Assembly (NCBI GenBank): GCA_002725995.1
Contig: PBRQ01000019.1
Location: forward strand, 1 to 63,639
Length of the DNA: 63,639 bases
From: Gammaproteobacteria bacterium
GTDB lineage: Bacteria > Pseudomonadota > Gammaproteobacteria > Pseudomonadales > Azotimanducaceae
Reading direction: 5' to 3'
Shown here: positions 44,737 to 53,298 of the stretch, in pieces
Position numbering within the stretch: the first letter of the stretch is position 1
Layout of the letters: each line of letters begins with the position of its first letter
The notes under the pieces: model-generated
Told to the model about the DNA's origin: nothing
The model's database searches: none
Seen by the model: the letters and a program-made list of their open reading frames with translations, nothing else
Program-made: the position numbers and the translations under genes

Positions 44737-47700
44737 ATCAAGAAAATCATTTTCCTGGCGGCCGTTGCCCTCACCATCGCCGCGCTATTCCTGTCAGTTT
44801 CTCGCGGCCCCGCCCTCGATCGAAAAGCGCATATGGGTCAGCGCACGGACATATCTTCAATCGCCTTCGATATCATTTACCCGATTGACGATAGTCAGCC
44901 CTACCTTGAGCGGGTTTCAAAGAGCGCTGTCAACTGGTCCTATACCAACTGGAAGGGTATGACCTTTGGTATCCTGTTCGGTGCCACCCTGCTCACGCTG
45001 ATGCGATCTTTACCAATCTGGAGACTTCCACGCAGCGGCTTTCTCGCTGCACTGCAGGGGCTCATCGGCGGTGCACCACTTGGCGTCTGTGTAAACTGTG
45101 CAACCCCAATTGCACAGGGGTTGCACCGCGCAGGGATCCGACTCGAAACCATGCTCGCAGTCCTGACTTCAAGCCCTACACTTAACCTGATTGTTATCAC
45201 AATGATGCTGTCACTGTTCAGCTGGTATTTCGTTATCATCAAGCTGGGAGTGACCCTTTTCTTCATTGCAGTTCTGATACCCGCTATCGTCTGGTTGTGG
45301 TCAAAATACTCAAGCGCAGATATATCCCAGCTGACCGTCCCGGAAATAAAAAATCCGCTTTCCCATAGCAATGATGGGGTTTCAGATGGCTGGATAAGCA
45401 GCATCAAAACATCAGTTGTTGAGATGCTGGAAAACCTCTTTTTTCTGCTGAAAATTACCCTGCCGCTGATGTTGCTCGCCGGATTTCTTGGGGCAATGCT
45501 CATTGAGACAATTTCCCTCGATACGATGGCAAACCTTTCATCGGGTCTCAGCTCCTACTTTCTTATCGCCCTGCTGGGGGTTTTCTTACCGGTTCCCATG
45601 GCATTTGATGTTGTCTTCACTTCAGCACTAATCAGCATTGGCTTGCCACCAGGCCTCGCCATGACCCTGTTCTTTTCTCTCTCAATCTTCAGCATTTTCC
45701 CGGCATTGGTGATCGGCAGAGATATATCCTGGAAACTCAGTTCGATTATGGCAAGCGCGGTGGTGATCGTAGCCATCCTTTCCGGGCTCCTGACTGAACA
45801 TGTTCACGGACAGATAGTTGAAATTGAGCAGCAGCAGATCGACGAGGCCCTACAGGAACTCGGCACTGATGCCAGGGAAGCCAAGGAATTGAATAACAGC
45901 CAGCCCGAATCTCCACCAATTTTTCAACACGCAATTGTCGAGAAAGTCAGGACCGCTAAAACATTGTGCGGCAACACCTTCGCGACCGAAGGCGAATGCC
46001 TGTCCAACTTGCTGAGGAACAAGGCCTTCGGCTCGGTGGACAGTGGCCTCTGTTCAGCCGTCGGTTTTGCCATTGAAGAAAGCGACCCCACATTCGCCGA
46101 CCTGTGCAACCAGATACTAGAGTCGAAAGAGGCCAGCAAACTGGCCATTCGTACTGTCGATATCAGTCAGTGTAATGGCTATGAGTGCCGGATGACGTAT
46201 CTCAATGCCACCAGCTACATCGATGGTGCCGTGAGCCGATGTGATTCCATCGTGCCTGAAGCCAGAGTTCCCCTGTGCCGCAAATTGGTACTCTTTAACC
46301 GAATCATGCAAAACCGCACAGATATTCCCTGTTCCGATGACCTGCTCCCAGGCGAAATGGCATTCTGCCAATCGCAGGTAAAGGCGAGAGATGCGACGGA
46401 TCAACTGGACCTTGAAACCTGCATAGCCTTGACTGACCCAGAGGCAAGTTACGGCTGCTACTCGACCGTACTGGCAATAAAAATATCGGACAGTCGGGGT
46501 CAATTTTTCTGCACGGGTCTGCACAATAGAAACTACACCAAAATATGCGAAGACTTGCTCAAAGAGAGGCAGGCAATATCCAGAATGGAAATTGGCGAAT
46601 GCAAAAAGCTTGAAAGTAGCCGGGTGCAATCGTGCCAGCTCGATATCATCCAGCTCTTGGTTCAATCATCAGGAGAAGAGGCATTGGCAACACTTTCCCT
46701 TCCCGAACCCAGCTTTGATGAGGAAGCTCACATTACCAGTTTTTCACTGCCTGAAACGGTTCGCTATGAACTCCTGCAGGTGTTCGACAACGTGAGTATC
46801 AGCACTCACCCCGCCACCCTTCGTTCGCCGCCCACAAACAAATTTGAACTTCAACCGGGCGACGAAATCGGTATCACCCACGCCTGGTCCGTCAACGCAA
46901 CCGACTTCAATGACCCTTTCAATTATGGCAAAGGTATCAGTGCGGGGGATATCAATAATGACGGCTATCCTGATGTGATAGTTGCTTTCGAACGTGGCGT
47001 GTATGTATATGCCAACCTCGGTACAGGGAAGTTTGCACTCAGCTCAACACTCGTACCAGCCATTGATTTCAATACATTTGTTGCGGCGCTGGTGGACTTC
47101 AACAATGATGGTTTTCTGGATATATTCCTGTCCGCCTATGGCGGTAAGCAATTTTTCTATATCAGTGATGCGGGCGACTTCACAAGACAACCACCGGTAG
47201 CCGTGCCCACCTCAACATCGACCCTAACCATGGCCGCGGGATTTGCTGACCTGGACCAGGATGCGGACCTGGATATTGTTCTCGGCAAATGGGCCTATGG
47301 ACTGGAGCGCCGCTTTCAAACCCATAACGCAAACAACGAGGTATGGCTAAACGAATCCGGCATCTTCAAACAGTTACCACTGTTTGACCCTGATCCACCA
47401 GGACCAACGCTTTCAATTCTGCTGTCAGACCTTAACGAGGACTCCGTCATTGACATAGTGACCGGCAATGACCGGCAGACACCGGACATATTCCACTTCT
47501 CGCAGGGGCCGCTGGAATATTTACCCCCCTCCCCCGGCACTATTCCTGAAACATCACTAAACACCATGAGTTACGATTCCGCTGACTTCAACAACGACCT
47601 GAAGCTGGACCTGTTCTCCAGTGACATGACTTTCTCTCAGCCCGGGCGCGACAACTATTGTGATGCCATTCCCGAGGGCAAGGGCAAAGGGCGCTGCTTG

Positions 47701-48603
47701 CAACTCGTTGAAACCGGACGCGAGGTGGGCGATTACAATATTAAATGGTGCAATACAAAACCAAAGGCTGAACGCATCGAATGTCTGGCAGCAACCATTC
47801 TGGCTATCGCTATTCGGGAGAACAACGCCAACCTGTGCGACAAAATCCCACAGGGATTTATAGCGAAACGTCAATACTGCACCAACGTTACCGGCGATAT
47901 TCCCCCGGATGAGGATATTGATTTGAAAAAGTACCCTGCACAACGTGCTACCAACAAATATCTGATGGCGCAGGGGGCAAAGTTTATAGACGTTTCAGAA
48001 AATGCAGGAATTGCACGAAGCAACTGGAGCTGGAATTCAAAGGCACTGGATATCGACAATGACCGCTTTCAGGATATTCTTGTGGGCACCGGGTTTGGAT
48101 TCGGCAGTTCAGGCGAGGCAGACCTGCTGGTCAATCTGGAAGTATTCCCCAATGTTGTTTTTCACAATATGCAGGGCCTGAAATTTGTTCGCGCCGAAGG
48201 TGATTTCGGTCTCGACGACTACATCAACACGAGCGCCTATGCACTGACGGATTTTGACTTGGACGGCGACATGGACATCCTTGAGTACGGACAGCTGGTC
48301 GGCATACGTCTATACGAGAATAGGGTTAACAGGAACAACAGCGTTACATTTCTATTCGACGATCAGCGGGGAAATAGATTTTGTATTGGCTGCAAGATCA
48401 CAATTGAGAGTGAGTCCGGGGAGCAAATCAGGGAAATCAAGGCCAGCGGTGGCTACCTTTCCTTCGATGAGCCCATAGCCCAGTTCGGGCTTGGCGGGGA
48501 TATGGAAATAACTGGTGTGAAAGTTCAGTGGTCAACCGGAGAGGTGACAAAATTGGATCGGAAACTTAATGCCAATAGGCGCTATCTGATTTCCCGGCAC
48601 TGA
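44737..48603 (+). CDS. DUF318/ArsP-type permease fused to Cys-rich, FG-GAP and UnbV/ASPIC domains
   Basis: 1,288 residues if begun at ATC 44737, which has AGGGAG eight bases upstream and opens KKIIFLAAVALTIAALFLSV, a clear first helix; the ATG at 44833 would cut this off and lacks a ribosome site. About residues 65-375 form a multi-helix permease with APLGVCVNCATPIAQGLHRA and AVLTSSPTLNLIVI, the pattern of the ArsP/YraQ (DUF318) family with two Cys-Pro-x-A motifs. Residues about 400-670 hold repeated Cys pairs. Then seven calcium-loop FG-GAP/VCBS units (DINNDGYPDVIV, DFNNDGFLDIFL, DLDQDADLDIVLG, DLNEDSVIDIVTG, DFNNDLKLDLF, DIDNDRFQDILVG, DFDLDGDMDILEY), with a second Cys-rich insert between units 5 and 6. 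The end (ASGGYLSFDEP, VKVQWSTGEVTKL) is a UnbV/ASPIC domain. I know no such fusion. Confidence 0.85.
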   Translation: MKKIIFLAAVALTIAALFLSVSRGPALDRKAHMGQRTDISSIAFDIIYPIDDSQPYLERVSKSAVNWSYTNWKGMTFGILFGATLLTLMRSLPIWRLPRSGFLAALQGLIGGAPLGVCVNCATPIAQGLHRAGIRLETMLAVLTSSPTLNLIVITMMLSLFSWYFVIIKLGVTLFFIAVLIPAIVWLWSKYSSADISQLTVPEIKNPLSHSNDGVSDGWISSIKTSVVEMLENLFFLLKITLPLMLLAGFLGAMLIETISLDTMANLSSGLSSYFLIALLGVFLPVPMAFDVVFTSALISIGLPPGLAMTLFFSLSIFSIFPALVIGRDISWKLSSIMASAVVIVAILSGLLTEHVHGQIVEIEQQQIDEALQELGTDAREAKELNNSQPESPPIFQHAIVEKVRTAKTLCGNTFATEGECLSNLLRNKAFGSVDSGLCSAVGFAIEESDPTFADLCNQILESKEASKLAIRTVDISQCNGYECRMTYLNATSYIDGAVSRCDSIVPEARVPLCRKLVLFNRIMQNRTDIPCSDDLLPGEMAFCQSQVKARDATDQLDLETCIALTDPEASYGCYSTVLAIKISDSRGQFFCTGLHNRNYTKICEDLLKERQAISRMEIGECKKLESSRVQSCQLDIIQLLVQSSGEEALATLSLPEPSFDEEAHITSFSLPETVRYELLQVFDNVSISTHPATLRSPPTNKFELQPGDEIGITHAWSVNATDFNDPFNYGKGISAGDINNDGYPDVIVAFERGVYVYANLGTGKFALSSTLVPAIDFNTFVAALVDFNNDGFLDIFLSAYGGKQFFYISDAGDFTRQPPVAVPTSTSTLTMAAGFADLDQDADLDIVLGKWAYGLERRFQTHNANNEVWLNESGIFKQLPLFDPDPPGPTLSILLSDLNEDSVIDIVTGNDRQTPDIFHFSQGPLEYLPPSPGTIPETSLNTMSYDSADFNNDLKLDLFSSDMTFSQPGRDNYCDAIPEGKGKGRCLQLVETGREVGDYNIKWCNTKPKAERIECLAATILAIAIRENNANLCDKIPQGFIAKRQYCTNVTGDIPPDEDIDLKKYPAQRATNKYLMAQGAKFIDVSENAGIARSNWSWNSKALDIDNDRFQDILVGTGFGFGSSGEADLLVNLEVFPNVVFHNMQGLKFVRAEGDFGLDDYINTSAYALTDFDLDGDMDILEYGQLVGIRLYENRVNRNNSVTFLFDDQRGNRFCIGCKITIESESGEQIREIKASGGYLSFDEPIAQFGLGGDMEITGVKVQWSTGEVTKLDRKLNANRRYLISRH

Positions 48604-48628
48604 CAATCAAGTGGCCGCGCCATATGCC

Positions 48629-49045
48629 CTACTTCCACTTTGAACTCTTCTCCACTACCCGCAGTCTCAATTCGGAACTGGAAAAATTGTGCGGCCGGCG
48701 ATTGAAGTAGCACTTATCCAGTGTTTCCTCTCTACCCGTGAATGGTTCATCACGGTACTCATCCCCCAAGATGCGTACATCCCAGTCGACGGTCTTCAGG
48801 ATTTCCATTACATCCGCTTCAGTATCGTAAACAATAACTTCATCCACATATCTGCATGCGGTGACCTGGATCTGGCGCTCGACAATACTCTGCACCGGTG
48901 TATTCTTTTCATCGCGGTCAGCTGACGGGTCCGTCTGAATACAAACAATAAGGTGGTCACAGATAGTTTTCGCTTCCTGCAGCATAAGAATGTGGCCTGC
49001 ATGAAAAAGGTCAAATGCACCGAAAGTAATACCTATTTTAGCCAT
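48629..49045 (-). CDS. glycerol-3-phosphate / nucleotidyl cytidylyltransferase-like protein
   Basis: 138 residues from ATG 49045, chosen because MAKIGITFGAFDLFHAGH then starts the fold directly; an upstream ATG at 49081 would add a short unconserved lead. HAGH is the nucleotide-binding HxGH motif, and RPHNFSSSELRLRV replaces the usual ISSTxIR block. The size is that of TagD/GCT-type enzymes that make CDP-glycerol or a similar activated headgroup. It faces the fusion gene tail to tail with 25 bases between. Confidence 0.9.
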   Translation of the reverse strand: MAKIGITFGAFDLFHAGHILMLQEAKTICDHLIVCIQTDPSADRDEKNTPVQSIVERQIQVTACRYVDEVIVYDTEADVMEILKTVDWDVRILGDEYRDEPFTGREETLDKCYFNRRPHNFSSSELRLRVVEKSSKWK

Positions 49046-49124
49046 CCGGATTAACTCCAATTTGTGAGAGTGGTTGCCCATTTTAAATGCTTAGATCGAA
49101 GGCTAGTAGCTATTTTTCCCGATT

Positions 49125-49409
49125 TCACTTCACTGAAGCTGCCGGCAACAGCCGCAGCACATCAGATTGACACATTATTGTAATTTCAACCGTCTTGGTG
49201 GGACTGGAATGACCGCTAACAATAGACACCGACTTGGAGGACAACCCCAGGGCTTTGGCAAGGAGTGCCTCGACGGCCCCGTTGGCAAGACCCTTCTCGG
49301 GCGGTGCCATGACCTTGACCTTCAGCACCTTCCCTAACCACCCGACTATTGCGTCCCACGACGAAGAGGGAACGACTTTTAATTGCAGTCGACAGGGTTC
49401 AGAGGCCAT
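49125..49409 (-). CDS. DUF167 (YggU-family) protein
   Basis: 94 residues from ATG 49409 (MASEPCRLQLKVVPSSSWDA); the earlier in-frame start adds 11 residues. KVKVMAPPEKGLANGAVEAL and AKALGLSSKSVSIVSGHSSP with TVEI closing are the conserved DUF167 pattern (V-x-A-PP-x-x-GKAN-x-x-L-x-x-x-LA). The molecular role of the family is not established. Divergent from the selenoprotein gene. Confidence 0.88.
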   Translation of the reverse strand: MASEPCRLQLKVVPSSSWDAIVGWLGKVLKVKVMAPPEKGLANGAVEALLAKALGLSSKSVSIVSGHSSPTKTVEITIMCQSDVLRLLPAASVK

Positions 49410-49495
49410 AGGGACTCGGGCAAAGTAAAGAATTGAAGACAATTATCAGCAAGCGTGCATAATGTCTAGCAATGTAACTTCCTTTGAGGTTCTTG

Positions 49496-50362
49496 GTGAA
49501 GCCTGTCGAATACATCCGGCGAACCCGCGAGACATACGATAGCCTCGGTTTTCCTCCATACAGGTGGTTCAAAGCCGATTCTTCTTCGGCGTTTGCACCC
49601 CTAATGAAACCACTCGCAGAAAGTCGTCTTGGCATGCTCTCCACCGCAGGGACCTATGTTCAAGGGCAAGTGGCCTACTGTTATCAGGACGATACAGGCA
49701 TACGTGCGATTCCGAGAGATACGCCACTGGAAAAAATCCGTTTTTCACATATCACCGAGAATTACCTGGTGGAAGCCCGCCAGGATCCTAGCACCGTATT
49801 CCCCCTAGAGAGCCTTCGGACACTCCAGCAGGAAGGTGTTATTGGTGAACTCGCGGATAATTACTATTCCTGCATGGGCGGTATCTACTCCCAGAAGCGG
49901 GTAGAAAGGGAGCTAGTTCCTAACCTCACGAACGCCATCGAACAGCAGGAGCTGGACCTGTTGCTGCTGGTACCCCTGTGACCAGTCTGCCACCAGACCG
50001 TGAGTCTGATAGCTCGGCATTTAGAAGCAACTGGTCTGCCAACCCTCATTTTGGGCAGTGCCCTGGACATCCTGGAATCCGGCAGGCCACCAAGGGCAAT
50101 GTTCCTGAACTTCCCGCTTGGGTTTGAGACAGGTCCGTTCCAGGACAGGGAAATTCAGCTTGACGTTGTCAGGCAGGGCCTGGCTGGGTTTGAATCCTTT
50201 GCGGAGCCAGGTATAAAGCCACTTGCCTTTTCCTGGGATGAGGGCTGGGACATGATCAGCCAGCGGGAGGCCCGTGCACCACAAAGTGACACTCGTTCTC
50301 CACGAAACAGAGAACCGCAGTACCAGACACAGGAAGATAAGCTGCTAGCCGAGTCGAATTAG
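49496..50362 (+). CDS. GrdB/PrdB-like selenoprotein with in-frame UGA (Sec)
   Basis: 288 residues if UGA 49979-49981 is read as selenocysteine. Upstream and downstream parts lie in the same frame. Before it: VEYIRRTRETYDSLGFPPYR, RWFKADSSSAFAPLMKPL, RLGMLSTAGTYVQGQ, RFSHITENYLVEARQDPSTV and FPLESLRTLQQEGVIGEL; after it: PVCHQTVSLIARHLEATGLP and PRAMFLNFPLGFETG. LLLLVPL-U-PVCHQ gives a U-x-x-C redox motif where homologs have C-x-x-C. The family is related to the selenoprotein B subunit of glycine/D-proline reductases; a free-standing form is known from marine metagenomes. GTG 49496 is preferred over TTG 49484 because GAGG sits six bases ahead. Substrate unknown. A stop-only reading would leave a truncated 161-residue protein. 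Confidence 0.82.
49979..50010 (+). promoter_or_regulatory. bSECIS-like element after UGA
   Basis: CAGAC (49994-49998) pairs with GTCTG (50004-50008) around loop CGTGA. The loop starts 17 bases after UGA and has a G as its second base, fitting the published bacterial SECIS rules (16-37 bases, G in the first two loop positions). A competing stem GTCTG-CCAC-CAGAC (49985-49998) also forms on paper. Confidence 0.65.
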
Positions 50363-50719
50363 ACTATATTTCCCACATTGGCTTATATTTTTAATGCGGA
50401 TGAAGTCTATAGCCAACATTATCGGTATAGTAATCAAATAGCGTTATAATACTCATTATGTGAGGGATAGTGGATATTATATAGTGTTAAATTGCGTATA
50501 ATTGGCGTATTGTGGGATTATATATAATTTATCAGCGATATCGCAAAGATCGTGAGCATCAACCATCACCAGCGACCAGAACTCCTGCGTTTACCTGCGG
50601 ATGAACGCTGCGGCTTAATAGCAAATTAGGGTAAGCATAGGCGGGATGAGAAAACACTGCGGGCAGTTTCTGTGCAGTATTTCTATGTTCTAATGAGGGT
50701 TCGAAATGAAAGCCACCAA
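50363..50719. other. AT-rich intergenic stretch without a supported gene
   Basis: 357 bases. The first ~200 are unusually AT-rich with repeated TATA/ATAAT-like words (from about 50370 to 50530), unlike the rest of the window. A short GTG-started frame at about 50552 (HHQRPELLRLPADE and a stop) resembles nothing I can name. A five-codon frame ATG AAA GCC ACC AAA TGA overlaps the start of the next gene as AATGA. No RNA gene recognised. Confidence 0.5.
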
Positions 50720-52405
50720 ATGATACTGCCTGTAGCAATTCTCACACTCATGTTTTTTCTGTCAGGCCCAGTCTTAGCCGAACCAAGCCTGGTGGATTGT
50801 GCCAAAGACTTTGTGCCTGCGTCGGGTGGCTATAGTTTCATCGGCGAGAATGAATACGAAATCGGCCCGGTGGAAAAACTTAAAATTGGACAAATCCACT
50901 ACACCAGATTGCAGATATTTGATGAATCTGACCCCCGTGAAAATAACTGGCTCTATCGTTGGGCGAACCGGCTCCACGTTACGAGCAAAGCGGATGTTAT
51001 TTCGAGTCAGATCCTGATCTCCAGCGGACAGGACTATGAGCCCAGACTGACCGAGGAAACTTCACGCCTGCTCAGGCAAAGGAAATATCTCTATGACGCA
51101 GATGTCCGCCCGGTAAAAGTCTGCGATGAAAAGGTTGACCTTGAAGTCATCACCAGGGATATCTGGTCCTTTACTCCGGAAATCTCGTTCAAGCGATCGG
51201 GTGGAGAGAACACGAGCCGTATCAGCATCAGGGAGACAAACCTCCTCGGCTCCGGACAGGAGCTCTCGCTAATCTCCAAGAAAGATATTGATCGTGACAA
51301 AACTCAATTTGCATACAAAAACAATAACTTAGGACATAGCAGAGTCGCTGGGCGCGTACTCTTCTCTGACAATGATGATGGCTCTGAAGGGCTCATTTTT
51401 GTTCAACTGCCTTTCTATTCCCTAGACTCCAGGCAATCCTGGGGAGTCCGACTAAACAGATTCGAGCGCAAGGACAGGCAGTTCCGTCACGGTGATGACA
51501 TCACCGAAGTAGTCCATGAAGGGGATGACTACATGCTCACCTATGGCTTCTCCCGGGGTCTGAAAAATGGTGTTGCGCGGCGTTGGACATTGGGATACCG
51601 CTACCGTGAAGATCAGTTCGGCCCCGGTGATGAGCTCCCGCCACCAAGTGTTTTCCCTAAGGACAAAAAGCTCTCGTACCCTTACCTTGAGTACTGGTCA
51701 GTCGTGGATGACTACACCAAAATTTTTAATTTTGATCAGGTTCGCCGCACCGAAGATCTCCACCTTGGTCATACATTCCTTTCCCGCCTGGGATATGCAG
51801 CATCAGCATTCGGCTCTGATGACGATCGTATCGTTCTGGAGGGGTGGTTTGATGACACTATCTTCCACAACAGCGCCATGTTGTGGCGCCATAAATTGGA
51901 GTGGAAAGGCCAGTGGAACCTGGACGAGGACGCCTCGGAGGACATCCGCGTTGCCTACTCAAGCCGTTACTATCGCAGTCAGACAAGACGACGCTCTTTT
52001 TTTGCGAGTCTCGACCTTGTCTACACAAAAAACCTGAATACAAATCAACAGGTCGTTTTTGGTGGTGATACTGGTGCCAGGGCATTTGACAATCGACTCC
52101 AGGCAGGTGATCGACAGATCAAACTGACCGTGGAGGAACGCCTCTACACGGATGTTCACCTGCTTAACCTCGTGAGGCTTGGCTGGGCATTGTTTATCGA
52201 TGTCGGTAGGGCCTGGGAGCCTGGTATTGATGAAGGCTTCGCAGATGACTACCTCGCCAATATTGGTTTTGGCATCAGGCTGGCATCGACTAAGGCTGAC
52301 GCCGGACGTGTCATCCATATCGATTTTGCCTTCCCCCTGACAAACAGGGACGATCCTGACGTTGAAAGCAGCGAAATCGCCATCAATATCAAGAACGAAT
52401 TCTAG
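50720..52405 (+). CDS. Omp85/BamA-like outer-membrane protein with POTRA-type domain
   Basis: 561 residues from ATG 50720; an upstream GTG (50672) or ATG (50693) is possible. A signal peptide MILPVAILTLMFFLSGPVLA leads to a POTRA-like region (about residues 45-150: IGQIHYTRLQIFDES, TEETSRLLRQRKYLYDADV, VDLEVITRDIWSF), then amphipathic strands to the C-terminus IAINIKNEF with a terminal Phe. The GDTGARAF block near residue 450 occupies the place of the barrel-folding RGY loop. It is close to BamA/TamA/Sam35-like surface-antigen proteins but too divergent to name. It may insert other proteins or carry a lipid. Confidence 0.75.
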   Translation: MILPVAILTLMFFLSGPVLAEPSLVDCAKDFVPASGGYSFIGENEYEIGPVEKLKIGQIHYTRLQIFDESDPRENNWLYRWANRLHVTSKADVISSQILISSGQDYEPRLTEETSRLLRQRKYLYDADVRPVKVCDEKVDLEVITRDIWSFTPEISFKRSGGENTSRISIRETNLLGSGQELSLISKKDIDRDKTQFAYKNNNLGHSRVAGRVLFSDNDDGSEGLIFVQLPFYSLDSRQSWGVRLNRFERKDRQFRHGDDITEVVHEGDDYMLTYGFSRGLKNGVARRWTLGYRYREDQFGPGDELPPPSVFPKDKKLSYPYLEYWSVVDDYTKIFNFDQVRRTEDLHLGHTFLSRLGYAASAFGSDDDRIVLEGWFDDTIFHNSAMLWRHKLEWKGQWNLDEDASEDIRVAYSSRYYRSQTRRRSFFASLDLVYTKNLNTNQQVVFGGDTGARAFDNRLQAGDRQIKLTVEERLYTDVHLLNLVRLGWALFIDVGRAWEPGIDEGFADDYLANIGFGIRLASTKADAGRVIHIDFAFPLTNRDDPDVESSEIAINIKNEF

Positions 52406-52495
52406 CTGACTACCACGGAACGCATACTCCTTTCGATTACCTGATACGCCCGCCATTCAATTTGATAAGCTCCAAATCTACTTTTGGAGTGCTGT

Positions 52496-53275
52496 ATGGG
52501 GAATTTGTTTGATTTGAGTGGTCGTGTTGCACTCATTACGGGTGGCAACGGCGGCATAGGACTTGGCATGGCCGACGGCCTTGCTGAGCATGGCTGTGAT
52601 ATTTGTATCTGGGGTACAAAGGAAGAAAAAAACGCCGCTGCATTGGAATCTTTGAAGAGGCATGGAACCCAGATTACTGCCCTTAAATGCGATGTGTCGA
52701 ATCAGCAGGAAGTGGAAAGCTGTTTCGCGGAAACCCTCAAAAGCCATGGCAGAGTGGATGGCTGCTTTGCCAACGCAGGCATAGGGACGCGCGGCACCCG
52801 ATTCGACGATATGGAAAGCGGAGAGTGGAACCAGGTAATTGACGTGAACCTCAATGGAGTCTTCTACACCTTTCAATGTGCAGCAAGGCACATGCGCAAA
52901 CGCGCCGAAGGGGGTGATGCTTTTGGCAGGTTGGTCGGCACTGCAAGCCTGGCTGCAATCTCTGGCCAGGCACGCGGCGAACACTATGCAGCGACCAAGG
53001 GCGGACTCATCTCAATGATCAAGGCGCTGGCAGTTGAATATGCGAGGCATGGCGTGACGGCACACACCATTTTACCGGGTTGGATAGAAACCGCCATGAC
53101 GGAAGATTCCTTCAAGTGGGATACATTCGTTGAAAGGGTTCTGCCCCGAGTCCCGGCCAGACGTTGGGGACAACCAGAGGACTTCGCAGCTATAGCTGTC
53201 TATATCATGAGTGCAGGGAGTTCGTACCACACCAGTGAGAATTTTCTTATTGACGGTGGCTACTCTGTCTTTTAG
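52496..53275 (+). CDS. short-chain dehydrogenase/reductase
   Basis: 259 residues from ATG 52496 (TTGGAG upstream; a GTG/TTG-like lead from 52484 is ignored). RVALITGGNGGIGLGMADGL is the cofactor loop, CDVSNQQEVE the adenine-side D, FANAGIGTRG the NAG strand, GTASLAAISGQ holds the catalytic Ser, EHYAATKGG the Tyr-Lys pair and TILPGWIETAM the PG segment. An oxidoreductase on an unidentified alcohol or ketone. It is followed after 23 bases by a CoA-transferase, and they probably act in one lipid or xenobiotic degradation route. Confidence 0.93.
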   Translation: MGNLFDLSGRVALITGGNGGIGLGMADGLAEHGCDICIWGTKEEKNAAALESLKRHGTQITALKCDVSNQQEVESCFAETLKSHGRVDGCFANAGIGTRGTRFDDMESGEWNQVIDVNLNGVFYTFQCAARHMRKRAEGGDAFGRLVGTASLAAISGQARGEHYAATKGGLISMIKALAVEYARHGVTAHTILPGWIETAMTEDSFKWDTFVERVLPRVPARRWGQPEDFAAIAVYIMSAGSSYHTSENFLIDGGYSVF

Positions 53276-53298
53276 ATCAGGTCTTTTAGGTAAAATCT

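Noticed and set aside
44940-46665. Long minus-strand frames (187 and 182 residues) inside the permease-FG-GAP gene
   Set aside because: Antisense to a clearly conserved protein; no motifs or ribosome sites.
50552-50640. Possible tmRNA tag-like or transposase fragment (…CGGCTTAATAGC…)
   Set aside because: No tmRNA acceptor-stem partners or transposase motifs could be found.
50706-50723. Five-codon frame with AATGA overlap ahead of the Omp85-like gene, considered as a leader peptide
   Set aside because: No regulatory codon bias and a chance overlap is easy at this length.
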